Shown piece after piece: positions 7,987-16,243 of a stretch of 32,810 bases of DNA. The translations under genes were made by a program, and so were the position numbers. Origin of the DNA: Burkholderiaceae bacterium (lineage in GTDB: Bacteria > Pseudomonadota > Gammaproteobacteria > Burkholderiales > Burkholderiaceae_C); contig JANJVG010000091.1 of NCBI GenBank assembly GCA_024710165.1, positions 1 to 32,810 on the forward strand, written 5' to 3'. Under the pieces are notes generated by a model. It saw only the letters and a list, made by a program, of their open reading frames with translations. It ran no database searches and was not told the origin of the DNA. Position 1 is the first letter of the stretch; the number at the start of each line of letters is the position of its first letter.

Positions 7987-10305
7987 ATGCACACGCCGCC
8001 GCCTCTCCATCCCCAGCGCAGGCTCGCCCACCAGGTGCGCGAACGGCTGGTGGAAGGCCTGTGTGCGGGCCTGTCTGTCATCGACAAGGCCCTGATGGAG
8101 TTTCTGAGCACGCTGATGTCCCAGACGGGCACCCAGCGCGAGATGCAGAACCGGCGCGACGCCTGGCAGAAATACCAGCAGTGCAGTGGCGCGTGGCTGC
8201 GCACTACGGCAGGCGCCTGGCGTGAGGCGCTGGCCCGGGAGCCCGCACCGGCAGGCCCGCGCAGGACCGAGTTCACGTTCGAACTGCTCGATGACAACGT
8301 GGTCGAGAACAAGATTCTGGCTTCGCGCATGGCACTGCCCGTGGTGGAGCAGGTTCATGCCGCTTTCGATGCCCTGCGCTTGCGCGTCCAGGCGCTGGAA
8401 GGGCAGGATCTGCCTGCCACCGACATCCTGCGCCCTGAGTCCGTCGCCCTGTGTCTGGTGGAAAGCTGGACCCGGGCCGATCTGCCGCGCGATGACCTGC
8501 AGACGGTACTAGACCCTTTGCAGCGCGAACTGGCAGCGCTCTTGCAGACGGTATACCAGGCTTGCAACGATTTTTTGCAAAACCAGGGCATCGACGCGAA
8601 GCAGGATCTGCGGGTGCGCCGTCCCCCCGCATCCGGAGCGGCCGGGTTGCCGACGGGGCCGGCTTCACGCGCGCTGGAGCAATCGCAGGACGTGCTCAAG
8701 GCGATGGCCCAGGCGGCAGTGCGCGGGCGCATGGCGGCAATGGGCGGCCCGGGGACGGCGTTTGCCATGCCTGGCTCCAGCCTGGCAGCCATGAGCGGCA
8801 TGACGCCGCTGGCCCGTGCGCGCCAGCGTGCCCATGGGGTGATGGGGCAATTGCGGCGTCTGCTGACCCAGCCTGCCACCGGGTTTGACATGGTGAGTGC
8901 CCCGCCCGCTTCAGCGGCGCTGGCGAATGCCCTGGCCGCCCACCGGGTGCAGGCCGAAACCCATTACAGCACCGTGGGCGGGACGGTGGTCGAGGACTAC
9001 AGTCCGGCGGCCGTGCTGCAACTGGCCGGTGCGGTGCGCACCCGGGCTGCCGAACTCAAGAAAAAAGCCGACACCCAGGGGGAGAAAGCCATCATCGAGG
9101 TGGTGGCGTTGATGTTTCAGAGCATCCTGGCCGAAGACCGCATCCCTGCGGCGGTGCGGGTGTGGTTTGCCCGGCTGCAGGTGCCGGTGTTGCGCGTGGC
9201 CCTGGCCGAGCCGGAGTTTTTCAGCGATCTGAATCACCCCGCCCGGCAACTCATCGACCGTATGGGCTCGTGCGCCCTGGGGTTTGACGCCAGTTCCATC
9301 ACAGGCAGTGCGCTCGAGGCCGAGATCAAGCGCATCGTGCAGGTGATCGAGCAGTATCCCGAAACCGGACAGCGTGTGTTTCGGCTGGTGCATGACGAGT
9401 TTGAGAAATTCCTGGCCCGTTTTCTCACGGAAAAACAGGCAACATCGCGCCTTGTGAGTGTGGCCCAGCAGGTTGAACAAAAAGAAACGCTGGCCATCCA
9501 GTACACGATCGAGTTGCGCACCCTGCTCAAGGACATGCCGGTGCGCGACGAGATTCGCGAGTTTCTTTTCAAGATCTGGGCTGAAGTGCTGGCGCTGTGC
9601 GCCGTGCGTGAGGGAGCCCAGCATGCCGATACCCTGGCGTTCAAGCGCACGGCGGCCGATCTGGTCTGGGCCGCCAGCGCCAAGCCCAACCGAGCCGAGC
9701 GGGCCCAGGTCATCCAGAGCCTGCCCGGGTTGTTGCAGCGATTGCGTCAGGGGCTGGCGCTGATGGGCGTCACTGGTGCAGCCCAGGATGCGCAGATCAA
9801 GGTGCTCACCGACACGCTGGCCGAAGCGTTTCTGTCCAAGACGGCAGCCATTCCGATGGAGCACATCGAGGCCATGGCGCGGCGGCTGGAAAACCTGGAA
9901 GACTTTATTGGCGACGCTGAAATGGGCGACTTGCCGCTCGATGCCGAGAGTATCGAGCTGATGACCGGCATCGATGCGTCGGCCATCCATGTGGTGGCCG
10001 ACAACGGAGCGCCGGTGGACGACGCCATGGTCTCCTGGGCCCAGGAGCTCCAGTTGGGCAACTGGTTTACGCTGGACCACAATGGATCGAGCAACCAGGT
10101 TCAATACGCCTGGCACAGCCAGCGCAAGCAGTTGCATCTGTTCGCATCCACCGATGGCAGCAGCTTCCTCATCCAGTTGCGCCGTCTGGGTGCCTACCTG
10201 CAGGCCGGCCTGCTGGTGGCCCGCGAGGAAGAAGGGCTGACGGTACGCGCCACGCGCGATGCACTGGCCAAACTCAACGCCAATCCGGAGCGGCTGCTCG
10301 GCTGA
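7987..10305 (+). CDS. DUF1631 family protein, function unknown
   Basis: This 772-aa soluble protein has no signal peptide or membrane helix. The N-terminal third carries the pattern I associate with DUF1631 (residues about 10-130, including LSVIDKALMEFLSTLM and ELLDDNVVENKILASRMA). The middle has a low-complexity Ala/Gly/Met-rich stretch. The C-terminal third is largely helical and ends with a PilZ-like segment (WFTLDHNGSSNQVQYAWHS). I recall DUF1631 proteins with such a tail in beta- and gamma-proteobacteria, which would hint at cyclic-di-GMP related control, but the classical RxxxR and D/NxSxxG motifs are not clearly present. The start has no Shine-Dalgarno; TAAGAT (7975-7980) lies 6 nt before it. 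Its stop codon is inside a hairpin shared with dprA. Confidence 0.8.
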   Translation: MHTPPPLHPQRRLAHQVRERLVEGLCAGLSVIDKALMEFLSTLMSQTGTQREMQNRRDAWQKYQQCSGAWLRTTAGAWREALAREPAPAGPRRTEFTFELLDDNVVENKILASRMALPVVEQVHAAFDALRLRVQALEGQDLPATDILRPESVALCLVESWTRADLPRDDLQTVLDPLQRELAALLQTVYQACNDFLQNQGIDAKQDLRVRRPPASGAAGLPTGPASRALEQSQDVLKAMAQAAVRGRMAAMGGPGTAFAMPGSSLAAMSGMTPLARARQRAHGVMGQLRRLLTQPATGFDMVSAPPASAALANALAAHRVQAETHYSTVGGTVVEDYSPAAVLQLAGAVRTRAAELKKKADTQGEKAIIEVVALMFQSILAEDRIPAAVRVWFARLQVPVLRVALAEPEFFSDLNHPARQLIDRMGSCALGFDASSITGSALEAEIKRIVQVIEQYPETGQRVFRLVHDEFEKFLARFLTEKQATSRLVSVAQQVEQKETLAIQYTIELRTLLKDMPVRDEIREFLFKIWAEVLALCAVREGAQHADTLAFKRTAADLVWAASAKPNRAERAQVIQSLPGLLQRLRQGLALMGVTGAAQDAQIKVLTDTLAEAFLSKTAAIPMEHIEAMARRLENLEDFIGDAEMGDLPLDAESIELMTGIDASAIHVVADNGAPVDDAMVSWAQELQLGNWFTLDHNGSSNQVQYAWHSQRKQLHLFASTDGSSFLIQLRRLGAYLQAGLLVAREEEGLTVRATRDALAKLNANPERLLG

Positions 10306-10330
10306 TCGACCCGGCAGGAGCGTCGATCAG
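10302..10330. terminator. Hairpin between convergent DUF1631 and dprA genes holding both stop codons
   Basis: CTGATCGAC (10302-10310) pairs perfectly with GTCGATCAG (10322-10330) around an 11-nt loop. The TGA of the DUF1631 gene (10303-10305) and the TGA of dprA on the other strand (10327-10329) occupy symmetric positions in the two arms. There is no T-tract on either side, so intrinsic termination is uncertain; a 3'-end-protecting or bidirectional termination role is possible. Confidence 0.5.
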
Positions 10331-11484
10331 GCCCGCCCCTTGCACTGGAACAGGCCCCCGGGGAGACGCCCCACCAGCCCTTCGAGCTCCAGTTCGAGCA
10401 ATTGCACCTGCAGGCTGGAGGTGGCCAGTCCGGTGCGGGCCTGCAAGGCATCCAGGCCAATGGGGTCGAACCCCATGGCGTCGAGCAGCGGGTGGGCGTT
10501 TGCCTGGGCGTCAGGAGCTGCCCCGGGTTTGCCTGGCAAAGGGACAGTTGCCACTGGCCCGTGCAGCTCTTCCAGCACATCCTGTGCCGATTCCACCAGC
10601 TTGGCCCCCTGGCGGATGAGGGCATGGCAACCACGCGACTGGATGGCATGAATCGAGCCCGGAATCGCAAACACCTCTTTGCCCTGTTCGCTCGCCAGGC
10701 GCGCCGTGATCAGTGAACCGGATGCGGGCGCGGCTTCCACCACCAGGGTTCCCTGGGACAGGCCGGAAATGATGCGATTGCGTTTGGGGAAATTGGGGGC
10801 AAGGGGCGGGGTGCCCAGCGGGTATTCGCTCACCAGCATGCCGCACGCCGCAATCCGGTGCGCCAGGCCCCGATGGCGGGCTGGATACACCCGATCGAGG
10901 CCGGTGCCCACCACGGCCACGGTGGCGGGTGTGGGGTCTGCCTCGGTGCTCGCATCCAGCGCGCCTTCGTGGGCGGCTGCATCAATGCCGAGCGCAAGCC
11001 CCGAGACGATTGTCAGCCCCGCAGCGCGCAGCGCCCGAGCGAACTGACGGGCATTGTCCTGCCCTTGCGGTGTGGGGTTGCGGCTGCCGACCATGGCCAG
11101 GCAGTGCATGCCCCCCAAGGCACCCGGCACCATGAAGCGTGCAGCCCCCATCAGGTACAGCAGCAAGGGTGGGTCGTCGATGTCCAGCAGCGGCAACGGA
11201 TACAGCGGGTGCCCGAGCGGTGCAATGGCCCGGTGCGGGGCGCCGTCGGGTCCTGGCTCCTGCAGCCAGTTCCAGGTGGTTTCAAGCAGTGGGGCCAGAG
11301 GCTCGGGTGTGGACAGCAGGGCGTTGGCCTGTGGAGCCGACACGCAGGCCAGCAAGGCCTGCGAAGGCTGCTCAAAAATGTGCTGTGGCAAGCCGAACGC
11401 CACCAGAAGGCGTCGTGCGGCGGTGTTGCCGACCCCGGGTGTGAGCGTCAGTCGCAGCCAAGCGGCAAGTTCCTCGCGCTCCAT
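10327..11484 (-). CDS. dprA: DNA-processing protein DprA (Smf)
   Basis: The protein protects incoming single-stranded DNA and loads RecA during natural transformation. It has 385 aa from the ATG at 11484 (a TTG at 11505 would add 7 residues but has no better ribosome site). An N-terminal SAM/HhH-like region (LRLTLTPGVGNTAARRLL) precedes the extended Rossmann fold, which starts at MVGSRNP (about 131) and continues with SGLALGIDAAAHEGAL, VVGTGLDRVYPARH, SEYPLGTPP, FPKRNRIISGLS and GSLITARLASEQGKEVFAIPG. A C-terminal winged helix (DML1-like, about 325-380) follows. All expected motifs are intact. Probably co-transcribed with the LysM gene, whose stop lies 56 nt upstream. Confidence 0.96.
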   Translation of the reverse strand: MEREELAAWLRLTLTPGVGNTAARRLLVAFGLPQHIFEQPSQALLACVSAPQANALLSTPEPLAPLLETTWNWLQEPGPDGAPHRAIAPLGHPLYPLPLLDIDDPPLLLYLMGAARFMVPGALGGMHCLAMVGSRNPTPQGQDNARQFARALRAAGLTIVSGLALGIDAAAHEGALDASTEADPTPATVAVVGTGLDRVYPARHRGLAHRIAACGMLVSEYPLGTPPLAPNFPKRNRIISGLSQGTLVVEAAPASGSLITARLASEQGKEVFAIPGSIHAIQSRGCHALIRQGAKLVESAQDVLEELHGPVATVPLPGKPGAAPDAQANAHPLLDAMGFDPIGLDALQARTGLATSSLQVQLLELELEGLVGRLPGGLFQCKGRA

Positions 11485-11540
11485 CAGTGGTATCCATCCG
11501 GCCAATGCACAGGAAGAAGCCCGGCTGCAGGTGGTGCGGA

Positions 11541-12764
11541 TCAGTCGGGGTTGACCAGGCGGTCACCCACGCGGACAGGCATGCGGACGTCCAGAATGAG
11601 CGCGTAGGACACGCGATCGAAGGTTCTGAACACCATCACCATGCCGTTGCTTTCACTCGGGAGCTTGATTTCCGAGCGTTGATCGGCCGTGGTGTCCCGA
11701 ATGCGGTTTCCCTGGGTCAGAAGATTGAGAACATGACCCACTTCCATGCCATCCTGCGCGCCCAGGTTGATGGCAATCACATTGTTCTGGGCAGCGTTGG
11801 CCACAGCCGAGCTGCCATAGATGGAGACCACCCGGGCTTCGACAGGGGCCTGCGGAGCGTGCGGCGTGTAGCTCATGAAGGCGCGTGCCGGAGCCGGCAG
11901 CAGCCGGTCGCCTGCCCGGATTTCTTCTTTGACGGTGGTGACGTCAAGGGTGGCAGGGACGTACTCGGACCTCGTGCCCCCATTGCCACGGCCGCTGTCT
12001 TCAAGGCCTTCGCTGCGCACCAGCACGGCGTTGCCGAGGTATTGCGCCTCGTAGCCGAGGATGTCGCCGGTCACCGGGTCTTTGAGTGCGACGGCATCGC
12101 GGAAGATGCGGTACTGGCGCGGCTCGCCCGGATCGGTGCTCAGCGGCGTGGAGGCGTCCGAACGTGCGTAGATGCGGTCGCTGGCCGACATGAGTACACG
12201 GTCATCGACGGTGCCTACGATGCGCGGGGCCCGACGCAACGCGTCGGCATCCACGATCAGTGGCTCGACCAGGAAGGGCTCGATCAGGTGGGGTTGGAGG
12301 GTGGGAAGTGCCGTGTCGGACAGGCTCGCGCTGCGGGTACGGGGAGACACGCGTACCGTTTCGAGCACCCCCGGCGCACGGGTACTGAGGCGGGCATGGC
12401 TACCGTTCTTTTCGAGGTAGAGGGTCTGCCCCGGGTAGATGAGATGCGGGTTGCGGATGGCCTGCAGATTCATGCCCCACAACTCGGGCCAGCGCCAAGG
12501 TCGCTTGAGGTACATGCCGGAGATACCCCAGAGCGTGTCGCCCCGCTTGATCACATAGGTGTCCGGAGCCTCGGGTGCCAGTTCGGATAGCGGAACGCCT
12601 TGCGCTGCGACCTGCTGGGCCGTCGCGCGTTGGTCAGCCGTGATGGGCCAGCTCTGCGCCAGTGCCACAGGACTGGCCAGTGCGGCGCAGAGGAGGGCGA
12701 CGGCACCCATGCCTGCCCGATGCGTGCTGGAAAATGCCGCCATGTCGTTCCTGTTCTGATGCAT
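11541..12764 (-). CDS. Exported LysM-domain protein
   Basis: The 407-aa protein has a signal peptide (hydrophobic stretch about 18-36, cleavage near ALA-Q37) and one LysM peptidoglycan-binding domain at about 69-117 (YVIKRGDTLWGIS ... NPHLIYPGQTLYL). The remaining roughly 290 residues have no motif I recognise and are mixed beta-rich with several GD/D-turns. The LysM domain suggests periplasmic peptidoglycan binding. In related genomes this protein commonly sits between dprA and def, as here. ATG 12764 has GAGGGG 9 nt upstream; an in-frame ATG at 12743 with AGGA 5 nt upstream is an alternative that would shorten the signal peptide's n-region. Divergent from def across 179 nt. Confidence 0.88.
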   Translation of the reverse strand: MHQNRNDMAAFSSTHRAGMGAVALLCAALASPVALAQSWPITADQRATAQQVAAQGVPLSELAPEAPDTYVIKRGDTLWGISGMYLKRPWRWPELWGMNLQAIRNPHLIYPGQTLYLEKNGSHARLSTRAPGVLETVRVSPRTRSASLSDTALPTLQPHLIEPFLVEPLIVDADALRRAPRIVGTVDDRVLMSASDRIYARSDASTPLSTDPGEPRQYRIFRDAVALKDPVTGDILGYEAQYLGNAVLVRSEGLEDSGRGNGGTRSEYVPATLDVTTVKEEIRAGDRLLPAPARAFMSYTPHAPQAPVEARVVSIYGSSAVANAAQNNVIAINLGAQDGMEVGHVLNLLTQGNRIRDTTADQRSEIKLPSESNGMVMVFRTFDRVSYALILDVRMPVRVGDRLVNPD

Positions 12765-12943
12765 TGCTAAACGCCCCTCGCTGGCGCCACGCTGGACCGC
12801 GCAGGGCGGAATCGGTGGCGATATTCGTTACAAACCCAGGGAGATTCTCTGCTCAAGCCCTTGATTCGGCAATGATTATTGGATTGCACGAACGTGGCAT
12901 GCTGAAAAAGTGGCGAAAATAGCGACATCTTATTGGCACGCCC

Positions 12944-13453
12944 ATGGCAGTTCTTCCCATTCTTTGTTATCCCGACCCCCGCCTGCACACCGTGGCAAAA
13001 CCGGTGCAGGAGGTCGATGATCGTGTTCGTGGCCTGGTTTCCGACATGCTGGAAACCATGTACGACGCCCACGGCATCGGTCTTGCAGCCACCCAGGTCG
13101 ATGTGCACGAGCGCATCGTCGTCATCGACGTCTCTGAAGAGCGCAATGCGCCACTGGTGCTGATCAACCCGGAAATCGTCTGGGCCAGTGCCGAAAAACT
13201 CCGGGGCGACGAGGGCTGCCTGTCCGTGCCTGGCATCTATGACGGCGTCGAACGTGCGGCTGCAGTCCATGTCCGCGCCCAGGATGCCCAGGGGCACGCG
13301 CGCACGATCGAGGCCCAGGACTTGCTGGCCGTCTGCGTGCAGCATGAACTGGATCACCTCTCGGGCAAGGTGTTTGTCGAATACCTCTCCCCGCTCAAGC
13401 GCAACCGTATCAAATCCAAGATGCTGAAACGCCAGCGCGAGGAGCGCGCATGA
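12944..13453 (+). CDS. def: Peptide deformylase
   Basis: The 169-aa metalloenzyme removes the formyl group from the N-terminal methionine of new proteins. All three motifs are present: GIGLAATQ (44-51), EGCLS (90-94, metal-ligand Cys92) and HELDH (134-138, two His ligands plus catalytic Glu135). Length equals E. coli Def (169 aa). The next gene, a lipoprotein, overlaps the stop codon by ATGA. fmt, which makes the formyl-Met-tRNA that necessitates this enzyme, lies downstream at 14107, so the usual def-fmt pairing is kept but interrupted by the lipoprotein gene. Confidence 0.98.
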   Translation: MAVLPILCYPDPRLHTVAKPVQEVDDRVRGLVSDMLETMYDAHGIGLAATQVDVHERIVVIDVSEERNAPLVLINPEIVWASAEKLRGDEGCLSVPGIYDGVERAAAVHVRAQDAQGHARTIEAQDLLAVCVQHELDHLSGKVFVEYLSPLKRNRIKSKMLKRQREERA

Positions 13454-13929
13454 CACCCTTGCCTCGATGCTTCATCGGCGTGGTGGCGGTCCTGCTCTTT
13501 GTGACAGGCTGTGCAGTCTCTCGTGACCTGCAGCCGGGGGCGAGTGTGGACGAGGTGCTGGCGCGCCGGGGCACGCCTTGGGCCAGCTACCAGTTGCCAG
13601 CAGGCCAGCGGCTGCTTTACAGCCCCCAGCCCGGTCAGGTGCAGAGCTTCGATTTTGACGCCACGGGGCGGTTGGTCCGCACGGAACAGGCGCTCACCCG
13701 CTCAAAGTTCGGGAGCATCATGCCGGGCCAGTGGCGCGCCACGGAACTGCAACAGACCTTTGGCCCGCCGGCCCGCCGTGCGGTCGATGGCGACAAGGGC
13801 AGTGTCTGGACCTATTTCTTCCGGGAATACGGGGTGTACTGGCTGGCGCGCATCCACCTGGACGCCGCCGGGCTGGTTGGGCGCATCGATTTTGCCGAGG
13901 ACCCGGCAGCCGATGACCGCTACCGCTGA
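13450..13929 (+). CDS. Small outer-membrane-type lipoprotein, BamE-like repeats
   Basis: The 159-aa protein begins with a lipoprotein signal peptide whose lipobox VTGC places the modified cysteine at residue 21. The mature part seems to hold two similar modules, each with a G-x-s-x-x-x-V/L ... (R)G-x-P pattern ([14 protein letters not shown] near 30 and [15 protein letters not shown] near 95). This recalls the BamE/SmpA fold of outer membrane lipoproteins, but similarity is weak and no function should be assigned. Its ATG overlaps the def TGA (13450-13453), implying translational coupling. A 177-nt gap separates it from fmt; a GGCCCG/CGGGCC hairpin lies in that gap without a T-tract. Confidence 0.8.
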   Translation: MTPLPRCFIGVVAVLLFVTGCAVSRDLQPGASVDEVLARRGTPWASYQLPAGQRLLYSPQPGQVQSFDFDATGRLVRTEQALTRSKFGSIMPGQWRATELQQTFGPPARRAVDGDKGSVWTYFFREYGVYWLARIHLDAAGLVGRIDFAEDPAADDRYR

Positions 13930-14106
13930 GACGGCGTGACCCCAGCTGCCATGCCTGTGCGTTCTGCCGCGGTACACCGGCCCGTTCGCCACCGGCCGGG
14001 CCTTGGCGGCGGCTTGCACCCGGATCGGGTCCCTTGGGGCGGTCTGACCGGCCACGCCAGATTCCTTCATACCTGCTGAGCGACGCTCGGTGCGGGGGCT
14101 CTCCTC

Positions 14107-15093
14107 ATGAAAATCATTTTTGCCGGTACGCCGGAGTTTGCCCGGATCGCACTGCAGGCGCTGCTGGATGCCGGCCATGCTGTGCCCCTGGTGCTGACCC
14201 AGCCCGACCGGCCTGCCGGCAGGGGCATGAAACTGCAGGCGTCGCCGGTCAAGCAGTGTGCGCTGGAGCACGGTATCGCGGTTGTCCAGCCGCGCAGCCT
14301 GCGGCTCGATGGCAAGTACCCCGACGACGCCGCCCAGGCCCGCACAGCCATCGAGGCTGCGCAGGCGAACGTGATGGTGGTCGCTGCCTACGGGTTGATC
14401 CTTCCGCAGTGGGTGTTGGACGCACCACCCGCAGGGTGCCTGAACATCCACGCCAGCCTGTTGCCGCGCTGGCGCGGTGCGGCCCCCATTCACCGTGCCA
14501 TCGAAGCGGGCGATGCGCAGACAGGTGTCACCATCATGCAGATGGACGCCGGGCTGGACACGGGCGACATGCTGCTGCTCGAGGCGATGGACATCCTGCC
14601 CGAGGACACGACCGCCACCTTGCACGACCGGCTGGCCCGACTCGGCGGGCGGCTCATCGTCCAGGCGCTTCAGCAGGCCTCGCATGGCACACTGGTCCGC
14701 ACGCCGCAGCCCCGGGATGGGGTGACGTACGCGCACAAGATTGAAAAAGCCGAGAGCCTGGTCGACTGGACACAGCCCGCCGCGGAAATCGCCCGCCGTA
14801 TCCGCGCATGGGACCCCTTTCCGGGTGCGAGCACCCTTCTGGGGCAGGAGCTTGTCAAGCTCTGGTCATGCAAGATTGATAGCTGTGAGCGTTTGCTGGA
14901 TAAGGGCCCGGGGCATATTTTGTCTATAGATTCGACCGGGGTCCTGGTGGCGTGTGGCGAGGGTGCACTTCGCCTGACCGTCCTCCAGCGCCCGGGAGGC
15001 AAACGCCTGGCGGCGGCCGAGTTCTTGCGCGGATTCGACCTGCGTCCGGGCATGCTGCTGGGCAGCCCTTTTGCGGCGGGGATCACCGGGTGA
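14107..15093 (+). CDS. fmt: Methionyl-tRNA formyltransferase, with a dispersed repeat inside its C-terminal domain
   Basis: The 328-aa enzyme formylates initiator Met-tRNA using 10-formyl-tetrahydrofolate. The N-terminal Rossmann domain shows [25 protein letters not shown] and the catalytic segment [20 protein letters not shown] with the Asn and His of the Asn-His-Asp triad; the Asp is in [17 protein letters not shown]. The C-terminal OB-like domain follows FPGASTLLG. Residues about 255-277, between LWS and the [16 protein letters not shown] strand, are encoded by a copy of the dispersed repeat (14871-14934) without disrupting the frame; this region corresponds to a variable loop in E. coli Fmt. 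The stop codon overlaps the azlC start (GTGA). Confidence 0.96.
   Translation: MKIIFAGTPEFARIALQALLDAGHAVPLVLTQPDRPAGRGMKLQASPVKQCALEHGIAVVQPRSLRLDGKYPDDAAQARTAIEAAQANVMVVAAYGLILPQWVLDAPPAGCLNIHASLLPRWRGAAPIHRAIEAGDAQTGVTIMQMDAGLDTGDMLLLEAMDILPEDTTATLHDRLARLGGRLIVQALQQASHGTLVRTPQPRDGVTYAHKIEKAESLVDWTQPAAEIARRIRAWDPFPGASTLLGQELVKLWSCKIDSCERLLDKGPGHILSIDSTGVLVACGEGALRLTVLQRPGGKRLAAAEFLRGFDLRPGMLLGSPFAAGITG
14871..14934 (+). repeat. Dispersed repeat copy C, inside fmt coding sequence
   Basis: ATAGC is followed by exactly 29 nt, containing GCGTTTGCTGGATAAGGGC and ending in GGG, then CATATTTTGTCTATAGATT. This matches the second half of copies A and B (ATAGC-N29-GAG). The left hairpin arm GCTAT is missing. 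It is in sense orientation to fmt and fully open in the fmt frame. Confidence 0.75.
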
Positions 15094-15839
15094 CCTGGCG
15101 GTCGGTGGGCGCAACCCTGCGCCATCCGTCGTTCCGCCAAGGCGTGACCGACATGTGGGGCCCGGCCTTGGGGGTGGGCGCCTGGGGCCTGGTGACGGGG
15201 GTGGCCATGGTCAAGAGCGGCATGTCGGTGCCGATGGCGCTGCTCATGTCGCTGCTGGTGTATGCCGGGAGTGCGCAGCTGGCGGTGATTCCCTTGTTGG
15301 CGGCGGGTGCGCCCCTCTGGGTGGTCTGGCTGACTGCAGCGTGCGTGAACCTGCGCTTTGTGATTTTCAGCAGCATGTGGCGCACCTATTTCCAGCCCTT
15401 GCCCTTGCGACAGCGGCTCACGATCGGGTACTTCAGCGGCGACGTGATTTTTGTGGCTTTCATGAAGCGATTTCCCGAGCCCCGGCCCGGCCCGGGGCAG
15501 GTGCCGTATTTTTGGGGCGCCGCATCGCTCAATTGGACTGCCTGGCAGTTGCCCTCGATCGTCGGCATCCTGCTGGCCCATGCCATACCGCTGTCCTGGG
15601 GCCTGGGCTTTGCCGGCGTGCTGGCATTGCTGGGCATTTTGCTGTCGCTGCTGTTCGATCGCGCCACCTGGCTGGCCACAGGGGTGGCAGCGACGGCGGC
15701 CATTGCAGCGTTTGCCCTTCCGCTCAAGCTCAACATCCTGGTGGCGATTGCAGCAGCCGTGGCGGCCGGGTTGCTGATGGAGTCGGTGGATCGCCGCCGC
15801 CGCACGCTGGCACAGCGCCAGGAAGGGCGAACACCATGA
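15090..15839 (+). CDS. azlC: AzlC-family branched-chain amino acid exporter, large subunit
   Basis: The 249-aa integral membrane protein has six to seven predicted helices. The family landmarks are [26 protein letters not shown] near the N-terminus, the YAGSAQLA segment in helix 2 and [11 protein letters not shown] in helix 3. With AzlD it forms a two-component exporter of branched-chain amino acids (B. subtilis AzlCD; YgaZ/YgaH in E. coli). I chose the GTG at 15090, which overlaps the fmt TGA; the frame is open further upstream inside fmt but that cannot be the usual N-terminus. Stop overlaps azlD start (ATGA), so fmt-azlC-azlD looks translationally coupled. Confidence 0.9.
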   Translation: MTWRSVGATLRHPSFRQGVTDMWGPALGVGAWGLVTGVAMVKSGMSVPMALLMSLLVYAGSAQLAVIPLLAAGAPLWVVWLTAACVNLRFVIFSSMWRTYFQPLPLRQRLTIGYFSGDVIFVAFMKRFPEPRPGPGQVPYFWGAASLNWTAWQLPSIVGILLAHAIPLSWGLGFAGVLALLGILLSLLFDRATWLATGVAATAAIAAFALPLKLNILVAIAAAVAAGLLMESVDRRRRTLAQRQEGRTP

Positions 15840-16171
15840 GTTCCGACGAACTCTGGTTGCTGGCGGCCATTGCAGGGCTGGCAGCCATCACGGTGCTGGC
15901 GCGCGCCTTCTTCATGATCCCGGAGCGCGAGATCCCCATGCCCGACTGGTTGCGGCGCGGCCTGAAATACGCTCCGCTGGCCGCTCTCGCGGCCGTCATT
16001 GCGCCTGAAATACTCATGACTCAAGGCCACCTGATCGGCACACTGCAGGATGCGCGGCTGCCTGCGGTACTGTGTGCCACGGCCTACTATTTCTGGCGGC
16101 GGGGCATTCTGGGCACCATCATCGTGGGCATGCTGGTCTACCTGCCTTTGCACATCGGTCTGGGATGGTAG
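15836..16171 (+). CDS. azlD: AzlD-family amino acid exporter, small subunit
   Basis: The 111-aa membrane protein has about four helices and matches the AzlD family in length and pattern: a TVLARAFFMI helix start, the PDWLRRGLKYAPLAALAAVIAPEIL block with its conserved Pro, and ACA/YYF-type helix 3. It partners the AzlC protein just upstream. ATG 15836 overlaps the azlC TGA. It is followed after 72 nt by pgk. Confidence 0.9.
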   Translation: MSSDELWLLAAIAGLAAITVLARAFFMIPEREIPMPDWLRRGLKYAPLAALAAVIAPEILMTQGHLIGTLQDARLPAVLCATAYYFWRRGILGTIIVGMLVYLPLHIGLGW

Positions 16172-16243
16172 CTGTCCGGCCGCGGTCGGGTGCCTACAAT
16201 GTCAGCCCTGCCGCATGTGCGACTTGCCAGACTGACCCTTCCC

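Noticed and set aside
12820..12840. Third copy of the pyk/fba motif in the LysM-def intergenic region
   Set aside because: Only the GGTTTGTAAC half matches; the GTWACC half is absent, so it is not listed as a site.
13977..14010. GC-rich hairpin (GGCCCG/CGGGCC) between the lipoprotein gene and fmt as a terminator
   Set aside because: No T-tract follows and the stem is only 6 bp; def, the lipoprotein gene and fmt may still be one transcript.
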